A stretch of 64,000 bases of DNA from Campylorhamphus procurvoides (taxonomy: Eukaryota > Chordata > Aves > Passeriformes > Dendrocolaptidae), in assembly GCA_013396655.1 (NCBI GenBank), contig WBMV01005969.1, forward strand, positions 591,534 to 655,533, given 5' to 3'. Of this stretch, positions 48,241-60,800 are shown piece by piece (position 1 is the stretch's first letter; every line of letters begins with the position of its first letter). The notes under the pieces are model-generated. The model did no database searches and was not told the origin of the DNA. It was given only the letters and a program-made list of their open reading frames with translations. The translations under genes were made by a program, and so were the position numbers.

Positions 48241-51167
48241 AGTGTTATACCCGTAAATACGAGAAAACGAAAGGCATTGAAAACTGTTTTCATAGGATAC
48301 CTCATTCACCTGCCTTGCTTCCCTTCCAGAGTGTCCCTCTGGAAAATATGCAGCTAATTGTAGCTTGTCAAATTACTGGGGAACTTTGGATAGCTAGGCA
48401 ATTAACAGAAATTTCATTTTGATTACTTTTGTGCAAGTTTTGCATGGAAACGATGCTCTGAAGTCTCATTTTAGGGGCATCACTATTATCAATGTAGGTG
48501 GCAATTTCTCTCTGATACAGTAACTTTTGGGCTCAGTGAGGACAGCACCATGGCTGCCTCTTCCAGAAGTGAGATCTGATGACTTAAAATGTGGGACTTT
48601 TAAAACAGATGTGAGAACTAAATGAGCACCTTCAATTACAGGCAGTGTTAATTGCAGAAGTAAAGGAATCATTATAAGATGTAAAGAGAGGGTTCTGCTA
48701 CTTCTTTTCTGATTCTGTGTGCCATAGCCTGATGGATCCATTTGGCTGGGGGACCCAGAAGTAAAAACTGCCGAAAGTGAAAAACACCTGAAAGTGACAG
48801 CCCAGGGAAAAATAGGCTCAAACTTGCATGGGCAGTCCTTGGATTATTTTCATGTGAATGGCAGAATGAAATAATTTGTGATTGCAGATAATGCATGAAG
48901 CAATTACCAGAAATATGGTATTTTGGCCCAAGGAAATTCATGTTCAGGCAATAATTTCAAATGTTTTAAATTCTACATTTCTGTAGTAGGTGACACAAAG
49001 TCCTTTTATTGTAATGATTATATCACTAAGTCTGTCCTTGCATGCCCTTCCTTGTTAGCTATTCAAGCATTGAAAAGATTTATTAACCTTTTCTTAGTTT
49101 CAGTAGTCTCTTTTTTGTCTACTTTTTTAGTTTGCAGTATTTGACATGCAAAATGTTACACTTTTTTAACCCAAGTACTCCAAGTGATAAACTACTGCAT
49201 TTAAGAATAAATAGATCTCTTTAGCTCTGCTCACTTGGACCTGGGAAAGTCTGCACAGTTACAGAAACTCCAACATTTCCATTGCTCATCAGACTAGTCC
49301 AGCTATTAACAATGAAGCAGATAATATTAGATGTTCCAGAGGTATAAGCAAGATATTTTAAGATGAATGGTATAGAACAATCAGTTTTTGAATAATGCAG
49401 TAAGTATAATGTGTGAATGTTTATTATTAATTATTTTTAAACTTCTCCAGTGACTCTGTGAAAATTTGACAATCTAAATCAATAAATAATTTTCACCAAA
49501 TCTTGAAAGAAGTTCCAGTTCACAGGTTTAGTATCTTCTTTCCTTTATCGTATGGAAAAAGGATGTATTAAATTACTTTCTCTCAGAGTCCTTTATTAGA
49601 TACACCTACTGCATATAATCCCTTATTCATTTATCTTTTTAAAGATTTACGGTCTATCTTCTTATGGATAGTATTCCAGTTTCTTTATACTTTCAAAGTA
49701 TATTTTCAGAACCCTTCCTGTATTTTTTTCTTTTAAAAATAACATAAGAAATACAGCATCCCGTATACCACACTGGAATGAAATAGAATAAAAAAATTAG
49801 TATTTTTTCTCATTCTCTGTGCTCCCTGCATTTTGCATCCTTTCATAGCTTCTGGGTTACACAGGTGACTCCCAGATATTTTTTTTTTCTAAATACTGCT
49901 ACTTAATTTATGTGCATAATATTTGAGGAAACTAGAATCAAAATGAATCCAGGGCAGAAATTGAAATCAGAGGAAGAAATAAACCGAGCTGCAATAAATG
50001 ACCAGAGAAAATAAATAAGAGCTCAGCCAACAAACCCCAGGCCTCTCCATTATTTATACCTTCTGGAATAAAAATAAATTGGCTTTGAGGAGGCATGCAT
50101 CAATATTTTTAGCAAGTGTAAATCTTTGAGCCACTGGGAGTAGGGGACCTGTGCAGTGATGTGTGCTGAAAACAACCATTTTATCAGCTTTTCCGTCTGG
50201 GCATGACCTGAAGAATGGCACATCTGCAGGAGAGAAGCAAGATGCAGTTCCTTATCATGCAGGGAGAGGAAAGCCAGGAGTGACCTTCACTTCAGCCAGT
50301 TTTTTACATGACTGGAGGTGGCAGTGGTCTCTACAAGGTGGTGGGAAGATGCCAGCAGGGAGCCTGGCTGGCGTGGCCTCTCCTTTTATACCACCAAAGG
50401 CAGCTTTGGCACACACCCAAGTGTGGCTCACATACAACTGCCATGCTTACTCTTGTGGGAAATTAGTGATTGATGTTGTGGAGGTCTTGTGGAGTTAGTT
50501 TTGTGATGTTGCTCCTGAGAGAGCACAGCCCTGGGCTGTGTTGCCACCACCACCATACCTGTGGTCACAGCTGTGGGCTCCTTGCCATGGAGCATAGTTG
50601 ACGATGCTCACAGCTGTGGTCTGGTGCATTTTGGTATATGTCTGCATCATAGGGCACTCCTGAGGCACATACCCAGACACTGAGCCTGCAAGTGTAACCC
50701 TCAACAGTGTCGGGAGTATATCCCTCCCTCGAGGTGTATGTAGGCAGCCTCTATTTTGCACAGTTCCATGCTGATGAACTGTGGAACACACTGCAATCTG
50801 GACTGCTCCTGCAGTTGGCCTTCATTGGAAAGAAACTCTGGTCTGGAGTAAAAAATGTGAGGTCACTTCAGTTTCAGCATCAGCCTCAGAGAAATGCAGT
50901 GAGCTCACAGGCAGCAAATACAGGGGGAGCTGCTGCAGAGCATCTCACAGGGGCGGGCTGCCCTTGGGTGAGCATTTTAGGGTGGTGGAGTTGCTCCAGC
51001 AGTGCCAGGCCTTCTTTCCCTGTACCTTTGGGGCAAAACTGGCATTGTGTGGTGTAGGAGAAACTGGTCCCTGAGGCAGGTAGCTGCCTTCAGCCAACAG
51101 ATGGCGAGGGACAACCCACTCCTACTGTCCCCGCAGCATACAGGAAAAGAAATGTGGGGAAATCACA

Positions 51168-51830
51168 CATAGAATCATAGAATATCCTGAGTTGGAAGGA
51201 ACCCACAAGGATCATTGAGTCCAGCTCCTGGCCCTGCACAGGACAGTGCCAAGTCAAAACATGTGCCTGAGAGCATTTCCAAATACTTCTAGAACTCTGA
51301 CAAGTTTGGTGCCTGGGAAGCCTGTTTCAGTGCTCAGCCACCCTCTGGGTGAATAATCTTTTCCTAATATCTTTTCCTAAACCTCCCCGACACAGTTTCA
51401 GGCCATTCCCTTGAGCCCTGTCACTGATCACCAGAGAGAAGAAATCAATGCCTGTCCTCCATTTCCCTTAGTGAGGACGCTGTAGACTGTGGTGTGGTTT
51501 CCCCTCAGTCTTCTCTAGATTGAACTAACCAAATGACTTCCGCAACTCCTCATACAGCTTCTCCTCTAGACCCTTCACCACTGTCTAATAGCTTTATATC
51601 CTTATATTGTGGTGCCCAAGACTGCACCCCAGTGCAGAGCAGAGCAGGACAATCCCCTCCCTTGCCCGGCTGGTGATGCTGTGCCTGATGACCTCCAGGA
51701 CACAGTTGGCTCTCCTGGCTGCCAGGGCACTGCTGACTCATATTCAACTTGCCATTGACCAGGTCCCTTTCCATGGCATTGATCTCCAAACTATTGTTCC
51801 CCAATCTGCACATACAGATCTACCTCAAAG
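51168..51830 (-). mobile_element. CR1 LINE, 5'-truncated copy, minus strand
   Basis: The left end carries two perfect CATAGAAT octamers (51,168-51,183). These are the reverse complement of the CR1 terminal ATTCTATG repeat and fix the minus orientation. GTTGGAAGGAACCCACAAGG and CCAGCTCCTGGCCCTGCACA are the typical CR1 3' UTR/ORF2-end sequence read backwards. The body continues through CACTGATCACCAGAGAGAAG, TTGTGGTGCCCAAGACTGCA and TCTCCTGGCTGCCAGGGCAC to about CCCCAATCTGCACA. The reading frame is broken, so the copy is inactive. The right boundary is approximate. The 87-codon minus frame inside (51,550-51,813) is a relic of this element and not a gene. Confidence 0.92.
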
Positions 51831-54800
51831 GGAACACTAGCATGCACTATACCAACACATGCTATGATACAGCTGTCTGCCTCAAGTGTATGTGGCATGC
51901 CTGGATAAATGTTATTTCATGATGACCTGATACCATCTGTAAATTTTCTTTGGATAACAGAGTTGAGGAGCCATTCGCACAGCTGTGGATGAAGAAAGAT
52001 CTGAAAATATGTGCACATATTGCTTATATGCTGTAGATGTGTTAATGTGTTTTTTTCCCCTCCCAGCAGTGATGTAGTATGACAGGGTGGGGATGTGATC
52101 AGTCACTGGTGTTACTGTTAGCTTTACAATAATGGTCTTTTGATATTTTCTCTTAAACTCTGTCACATATTTTTATTCCATCTTCAACAGGTGTTAATCT
52201 CTTTGCAGAAACAGCTGAGCATTTAGCTTTGCTCAGCTGTTTTTAATCAGAGCCAAAGGCAGTCCTGAAGAAATCCTGGTATTTCTCTTTTAAAATTGTC
52301 TATGCATATTTAAAAGGAAATACTGTATTTCTGTGCAGCCTTGGCTAAATGTATGTCTTCCTTTGCCTCCATAATACCTGCTTGGAATAATGCAGAACCA
52401 GCTGGAGGCTGGTTGCCTAATTTTACTCTTTCAATACACGCTGAAACCTCCAGGGGACAGACAAGAAGGAGGGAAAGAGCCAGCCAGTGAGCCTGCCCTT
52501 CATTCTGGATTGCTACAGGGACCCAGCGCTCTGCAATGTGGTGGGATTGGATGGGGAAAGTCCCTGAAGGATGGGATCATCCATGCAGGGGTGGTAGTGG
52601 CATACACAGAGAAAGCAACATCACTAGCTTTAATAACTGTTTAATAACATGCAGCAAAACACCTGTAATGTACTTGAAAACTAGTCACCTGGGGAGCAAA
52701 GAATATATTGCGTATCTGCCACAGAAACACACTGTGTGCAGAAGCTCACATGATGTCTGTGCCTTGCTGAGCTTGCAACTGACTTCAGGGATGCCACTGC
52801 CTCCTCTCTCTGACTGGTGGGTTCATCAGAGAGAAGATCCCTGTGGGATCTTTTGTGGTGTCCTTTTGATATTTGGCCACAGGAAAGAATTTCATCAGGC
52901 TGCACCACATGTTTGTTGTCAGTACATTAAATGAGTTTTGGCCCTTGGTGTAACTAACAGCTAGTGGTTTTTATAAGTCCTGTCAGACATTCAGGTCCCC
53001 CATGGTTGAAGTTAACCAACTCACCATATAAAATGTGTGCATTTGAGCACTGTGTTGTTACAACAACACTGCCTGGCTCTACTAGAGGTGTATTTGACTG
53101 TCTGTAAATCTTATATCGCTTTACAAAGGAAATTCCAGAACATAAATCTAGGAAATTTGCAGTAAATATCAAACCTGGAAGAAATCCAAACACATACTGG
53201 TATTAAAGTGTGCATACCTGAGAAACATTCTTAATTCAGTTTGCAAAGCAGAGCATGCTGGTAAACTGTCAGCTAGGCATTCCCTTCTGTTGATCAGGAG
53301 GCATCCCTATGGAAAAACCCTGAACAAGTTTACCTCACTGAAACAGTTTGTGACCCTGTGGCAAACTAAATCCTCATTTCTCTCTCTTTCTCTCTGCAGC
53401 TGTTCTGTCCCTGTTATCTGAAATGCCTTCATTGCTTTCCTTAATGTTTTAACCCAGAGCCAGTTCTGGTGGCTGCAGTCCTGGAGCTGTCCATGAGGAG
53501 CTGGGAAGAAGGAGGAGGCAGTGACCAGGAAGCAGGAGATCTTCTGACACTGCTGGATCACTCCCTGCCCTGAGGCTCAGGGAATTTCTCCCCTTATTCC
53601 CCCTTACCAGGTGTCCTACATATGAAAAGTTGTATCCAGGAAATTACAATAGTAAAATTTGTTGTTGTTTGTATTGCCTGTCAGTGTGACAGTAGTCCCT
53701 CAGGGTGGTTGCAGAGTGACTTGCAGCAGCTCTGAAAATGTCCTAATGACTATAGCTATTTCTTCACATCTGTTTTTTTTTTTAATAGCAAATAGACATG
53801 GATATAGCCAAAGCCCCTATCTTTTTTTTTTTTTAAATTGTTATTTGACATATTTTAGAAGCATCTCTATAATCTTTGTGTTCTACATTAAAGTGTGTTT
53901 CAAATCTACAGTATTATTGAAGAAGTCTGTTTTAATTTTTGTTACATTCTGTCACACAGGGCAAACCATGCTCCAGGGCTTTCTGTTGTTGTTTCCTGTG
54001 AAGTGCAGGAAGGATGCAGAGGGATTAGGATACCATCAGAAAGCTCTGAGAGGCAATCTAGGTGTCATAACAAAAAATCTGATAAATCTTACAATTAGAG
54101 CAGCAAATGGGGTGGGCTCTGCTAGAAGGGTTGCTCAAGAGTTAGAGAATCAATGCTTTTGGTATCAATATCAGAGGACCATGAGCTAATGCAGAATAAG
54201 CTGGTAGTTTGCTGCAAAATGACAGGCTCTGTGCGGCCTGGTGGGAAGTACAAACCTTTGGGCAGGGTTTGTTTGCCCTTGACTGTGAAACCTGCCCTCA
54301 TCTACTCTCCATGCATCCTCATTTACTCATGAGGATCCTGCTTACTAAGTCATTAAGTAAGGTCTTGAAGGGGAAGGAAGGGAAAAAAAATTGTAAGCTT
54401 TTGACAAATGCAGAAAATAAAGAAAAACAACTGGGAAAGCATTAGAGAGCTAAAGAGTATTTGCTTGTTTTCTTCTTTGAGAATTAAACTGGCCAGTCTA
54501 ATCATTTTGGTTTCTCGGGTTGTAGGTACTGAACAATAGGCAAGAAGTGAAAATGTGCCTCTCCAGTCAAGGCTTTTTCAGCAGTATTAGAACTAAAGTT
54601 ACTTCTGTTCAAGTGCCAAAAGAAACATGTTCCATACTGTATACTGTCAGAAGGAGATTTTTCCCATTCTTATTTCTGCTCAGATGCTGGACTTATATAG
54701 GCGAAACAAAGAAATGAAAATTGAAGATGGAGAACACATAAGGTTACTTTTCTGCAATAGGCAGACCACCGGACAAATCAATATCTGAGTCTCTATTTGC

Positions 54801-57800
54801 TTTTTCCTCCTTCCTGGATCAAATAAAGCTATTAATTAGTGTTATTTGTGGTGCTGTTGCCCTTTGCAAAATATACTCATTAAAAATACTTTCTGGCTCA
54901 AACAGTGCTTTATAAATCGTTCTCAACTACAGTTTACAAATGAGATAGGGTTTGAAGGAAAAGTACATAATATCCAAGAGGCAATCAGAAAACAATAAAT
55001 AGAAAGAGATTTATCTGTAGAACACATGTAGCACAGTAACATTGTTATACTTCAAGCCTAAACAATAAAATGAAGAAAATCACTAAGTACCTATTAGGAT
55101 TACCTAGACTAGCTCTAGAGAGTTGGATACCCTATTTTAAAAAGAGCAGCATTATAAACCCACACCAAATTGCCCAGCTCAGACTAAAGGTCGTCATGGG
55201 CCTCATTGCACGCACTCATCTGCTACTTAGAAAGAGGTCTTACTGCACTGCTGGTTGTGCTGGAGAGTGCTGGTCATGCAACACCTCAAAAATGGGGCCA
55301 GGGGCCCTGAAATCTGTTTCTTTACTGTTTGAGCAGCTGTCTTGGGATGGCTAGACACAATGAAGTGCTATACATAATTATTTTATCCATGGTTGAATGA
55401 TGTCCAGTTTTTCTAGAAAGCCAACAGCTGTTTAATAGTGTATAGTCACATGCTGTTACCAGTCTGTTGGGGGAAGGGATAAACATACTATACAGCTGAT
55501 GTTTTAGGTTATAGTTGAATATCCCAACCTGGAAGTAAGTCAGGACAAAGAGTGCATCATGATGGCTTCATTTTTTAGAGGACCCTTAGTAGCATCAGGG
55601 ATGCTCAGGTGATGCCCTCCACTCAGGTGGTGCCTGAGGAGTATAACACCCCAGAGTGATATTGTGCTGAGTTCTTGGCACAGGGCTGTTTAACAGCTGT
55701 GACACTCCTCTGGGTATCCTTTTGAGACTCAGATGTTTCATACATAATGTCTGAGAGGCTCTGTTTGTCTTGCACCTTATCTGTATTCCTAAGAAGGTGC
55801 CTTGCTCCATGTTTTCAAAGGAAAATATGTGTTTCTCAAGTCTGGTTAGTGCTTGGTTCTATTGAGGGCTCAAGAATTAGGGTAACAAGGTTTATTAAAC
55901 ATTTCCCAGTTGGCCTTCGCAGGCGGTGGAGACATATGCAATGACCACAGCCCTGGAAGGGATGTCAGCAACTCACATCTACAGTTCCTGCATGCTGGTC
56001 TCTGTGCAGGACCCCAGAGGAGACAGGGGCTGAGCCTCTCCTTTCCTCCAGCTGCACCTCCTCCCAGAGGGAGGTTGGAGAGGATGAGTAGGGCTGTCTG
56101 TCTACCCATGGTTGCCATGGCTGGATGACCACCTCTCCCCTGAGCAATGGGACAGTGATGGGGACAGAGGCTCGCATGCCCTGCAGCGCAAAATGGTGCT
56201 TAGACTTCTTTGGAGGCCTGTTTTGTCCTAATAATACCATTTTTTTGTCTTCGCTAAATTCATCTTTTCATTCATTCATATATCAACTCCTAGTCTTATA
56301 AACAGTAGCATAAATCAGGTACTGACAAATCCACAATCCTCTCTTCAAGAACTTGGACAGGTTATTGCAGCAGGTGCCAAGTGCTGCTGTCCTCCTCCTT
56401 TCCCTCTCCTGGTGTTACACTTGGTTATCAAAGCAAAGCACAGAAAGGCTTGCCAGGTTTTGAACCCTTTTAACAATGTGATGGATCCTAATTCTAATAA
56501 AACTTTACTATGTCATTAGAGCCTAAAGGAAGGAAACCCCTGACTTTCTTCTGTCTCTTCTCTTTTATTGCTACCTGTCCTGTCTCAAATTTCCTTCCAA
56601 AGCCTAGTGGTTTGGATCATACACCCAGAGTGTGCTGGCTTTGAGGAAGGAAACTAGTTTGCTAGGACCTGTATACTTGTTTCATTTACAAGGTGCGATG
56701 AGCAGCCCCATTATCAGTTGGTGATTCATGTTGTCAGATACAGTGAAGTCCTTAAGCTGACAAAGGAGTAGGGCAAAAGTAGGCTACTTGAAGCTTATTA
56801 ATTAACCTTCAACAAATGAATCTTTCAGAGTCCAAAAACCCTCTACTATTCATAGAGTAAGAACCATACACACAGAAAATAATGAAAAGTCACCTTTCAA
56901 AATTGCCATGGAACTGTAGTATCCTGTAATACACAGAGACTGTGTTTCTCATAAATTATTTTTTAAGCTGGAACTATGAAACTTATTATATTAAAGCAAC
57001 TTTAATGCTAATCTACAATCTAGACTCATCTGTTCTCAGGAATATCTTTGAAAAATAATGGCATCTTGATAATTCCCCATTATGCTTACTGTCACTAAGA
57101 CTGTTGTATCAGAGTGCTATCAGTGTGAACAGAATGTCTTTCCTTCAAGATAAAGGATTTCAAAACTATGATTCGTGGTTCAGCGTGACAAACAATGGGC
57201 AAAGAAAATCTTCAGCACTGTGATTAAAGAAAAAGAATCACAACATTGAAAGAATAAATTATTCTCCAAGGAAAATGTTAGGACAAATGGAACAAATAGC
57301 CCTTATTTTGCAAAAGGAACATTTGAGTTCTTTCAGTGTTTTAAACTAGCTGTCGAGTAATTTAGCATCTTTTATATATTCTGTAGTATGGGGTACTTTC
57401 CAGCTCTGTACTCCTGATCTAGGATCCTATTTGAGGGGGAATGTGAAAATACAGATTGTGTTTATCAGCAAAAAAGGGATTTGTCACCTGAGCAGTAAAT
57501 TAACTAAAAAGAATTGAATAAGATAATGTAGGACACTGCAAATGTGCGTGCTGCTGTGGAGCTTTATGTCAATAGAGGTATTGGGCTGCTTTTAATTGGA
57601 TGCTTTATAAGGTTTTCTTGCCAGCAGATCTTGTGTTGAGATTGTATTCCTTCACATTAACATAAAAATGGATGACTTTTGATCTCTTTGGTGCAGTGTA
57701 CAGAAGCATTTTCATAAAACCCAGGATTCAGTCACTGAATCATAGTAGCAAATAATTAAAAACGGAAATGCCTTGCTGACTTATTTGGTTCTCTCCTCTT

Positions 57801-60800
57801 AAAATGCAAATATATTTCCTGTGATACATACTTTTTTTGGTGAGGTTCACTCTTGAATCGTGCTTCGTGACCATTTCATCATTTTCCTGTGCATATCATC
57901 CCACAGATACAACCATTAGATGCCTCACTTAGGTCTCATTAATCCTGGTTTCATCTAACTGTATCCTTGTTATCATGTTCTCTAAGAATTAAGGAGAGCT
58001 GTGGGAAAATCTGTTTGTATGAAATGACATTTAGATTTCTCCAAAACTGCAAATGTAACATTTTTGAGGTTCAAATACGTTTTGCTAACCTTTCATGTTT
58101 GTTCACCCTTTGAATTTTTTCATTTCTGATCAGGACAAGAATCTGAAATAGCAAAATACATCAAGAAAATTATTCTTATGGTATTTGGGGAAAGAAAGAA
58201 AATTAGCATCTTCTAAAACCTTCTTTCCTGTCTAGGTACATTTTGAGAAACAGAAGGAAAATTAATTAATTTTGTGTTCTTCTGAATACCCATGGAATTA
58301 TCCCAAGAAGTGTTTAATTTGGTGGGCTGTTTCCCATATGGTGGACATCAAATATGACCTATTCTTCAGACAAAGTCTGAAAATAGAAATAAGAAATATG
58401 TATCTTTAATCATAGACATTAATAGTATTCAAAATTAGCTTTATCCTCTTTGTTTGGAGATTTTCATTTGACATAGCATTCTTGGAGGATAATGATCTAT
58501 TGATAGTCCTGGATACAGTTAAGTGGATAAGCTACAAAATTACTGGTGCACTTTTTTTGTAATTTAGTCAAGTATTTTGAAGATTTTTCTATGTAAAGTA
58601 GCTGTAGCCCTAGTAAGTCTAAATAAGTTACCGTAATAGGTGAGGATCACTGTGCCATGGCTTTGGAAGGGAAGTCCCTGAGGTGCAAAGTGGCGCCTGG
58701 AGCTGAGAGGGGATTCAGACCTTGCCATGGATACCGGGCCCTGTGGCATCCAGGAAGATTTTGTGGCTGCTCACCAAGTCACACAATCACCAAGAATCAG
58801 CAGAAACAAGTGTCTGACTTGGGAGAGGATTGCACATGGAGAGCAGAAGAGGATTGTTGCTGGCTGCTTCATACGCATTATGAAAAATATGACTTTATTT
58901 AGAAATCCCACAGCTCTTCCGTAGGCAAAACAGTTATTGATTTTAGTTCTGAGTAGCAACTTCAAATTCACGTCCTGTCTCTGAATTATTCATCAATGGT
59001 AGCTTTATTTCTCCAGATCCCTGTGAATAGTTTTTGATCCTGGGAGCGTGGGATTTGATATGCCAAAGTCCTACCTATCCCTTGGTGCAGAGGGCTGCCT
59101 TTCATCTCCTCTTGTCCTGAGTGCAGCAGCTCACCAAGGAAGTGTTGGGACACCAATTCTTGTCCTTTTGTACAGCCACATCTGATAGTGAATCGGATAA
59201 AATTTAATGGAGATGATAATTGCTTTTTCCAGTCACTGTATTTTTCTTTTTAATTTCATTGTTGCCTAATGATCTGTCTATTCTTTCATCTTGCATGTCT
59301 GCAGGGCTGAAGAACAGCTCCTCAGATTGCTCCCAGGTGAATACATCAGCAAGTGGCTACTTCCTAGGCATTTTATGATACTCCATAACTAATTAAATCT
59401 ATTTCAGGAGATGTAAATCAGGAACGATTTTTCTCATCAAGCACTTTACAACTGCATATCTGAAAACTTTCTACAAACAGAAGGGAATGTCTTTATCCCT
59501 TTATGACCAGTGAAACTTCTTTTTTGATGATTTCATTTGGACGTCAAGTCTAGGCCTTGTAGGCTGAATGGACATTGCTATTGTGGGCCTTGCTTACAGG
59601 GACTGTTGTTATCCATGTTTTGGACAGTTCTGGGTTGTGCAGTCTCCGCAAGAAGCACAGGTTGTCATTACTATGTATCATTTACAGCTGGAGACACAGA
59701 AAATCTGCTGGACAGCTCGGAGTCATGACTCAGGCTGCACTTGACCATGACAGCCTTGCTTTTTGCTCTGAGCCCTGTGCAGACATAGAAAACATATAAA
59801 GCCATAATAATTCACAGATGAAGAGAGCAATATTTCTGAAATTATGGAAAATGGACTTCTACTTGCAGGTTTGAAGAGGACAAATGCTCCTCCAGTCCAG
59901 TAACGTTTTTGACAGTTTTTCATGAAGAAAACTGGTTGCTATGAACCATTGCTTTCTTTTTTTGGGGTTGTCATACCTGAGAGTGGGGAGATGGCAAACT
60001 GAAAACAGCACATGAATGAAGAGCGTACAGGGGTGACAAACCAAACTACAATAGTCCTGGAAAACCAGAAGAGGGGCTTCTACTTGCTTTTGTGAGGTTA
60101 CTCTGGTGGTACTTCATCATTTGAAAGGAAAGCAGGGCTCATATCTTGACAAAGCTATTCCTGCCTTTCCCATTACCTATCTTCCCTGTCCAGTAATGAA
60201 CAGGATGGCATGCCACTCATTCATCATCTAGGGTACCCCAGTAAGGTAGCATAATCCCATGTGGCATTTATGAAATCTGGAAGGCTTATGTAAATGTTGA
60301 AAAGTCAAAGTTCTCCAAAATGCTGTTAACTCACTGTCCCAACATGCAGCTGCCTGTCTTCCATCCAATATTAGGCATTCATGTGCTGATACAGACCTTT
60401 TTTGGTAATTGATCACTTCAGGTTCAGGCACCTAAATGAGATGGGTGTTTTCATGAGATGATGGATGCTTTTGTATGTTTGCAGAAGCACAGTGGATGGC
60501 TGCGTTCTTTTCCTGGTCAATCTTCTGAAGATGGGGAAATGAAATGCAAATTATTACTTCTATATTTTCTGTATCTGTATGTCCAGAAAACTATTTGTGG
60601 GAGAATTTACTTTGATAATGAGCTCTGAACAAAATTTTCTGGTCATCAAAAAATAAGGAAGTTTGAAATATGAGAGATAGAGAGACCAGACAATAGCAGC
60701 CTGATTAGGGAACATAAAGGGCTGATGTTAAAACTTGGAAAATTTCCTTTGCCCTCTAACTTAACCAAGGGGAACCTTGTTCATTAATATTTGCAACATA

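Larger units (their letters stand above)
41381..51167. other. Unique noncoding sequence with small repeats
   Basis: No gene recognised in almost 10 kb. The longest open frame of the window lies here (42,055-42,603 minus, 182 codons). It has no domain, signal peptide or splice support, and I regard it as chance. The part at 50,160-51,160 is richer in G+C and shows overlapping frames on both strands, also without recognisable similarity. Small repeats are listed separately. Confidence 0.5.

Noticed and set aside
51550..51813. Minus-strand frame of 87 codons
   Set aside because: Lies inside the minus-strand CR1 copy; a broken relic of the element and not a host gene.
53380..53400. Strong acceptor-like tract ending CTCTGCAG
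   Set aside because: The frame checked downstream stops within about 15 codons and no donor or partner exon is evident. Pyrimidine tracts followed by CAG are common by chance.
53659..54189. 176-codon plus-strand open frame
   Set aside because: It runs through poly-T tracts that produce Phe-rich stretches. No domain or coding signature seen.
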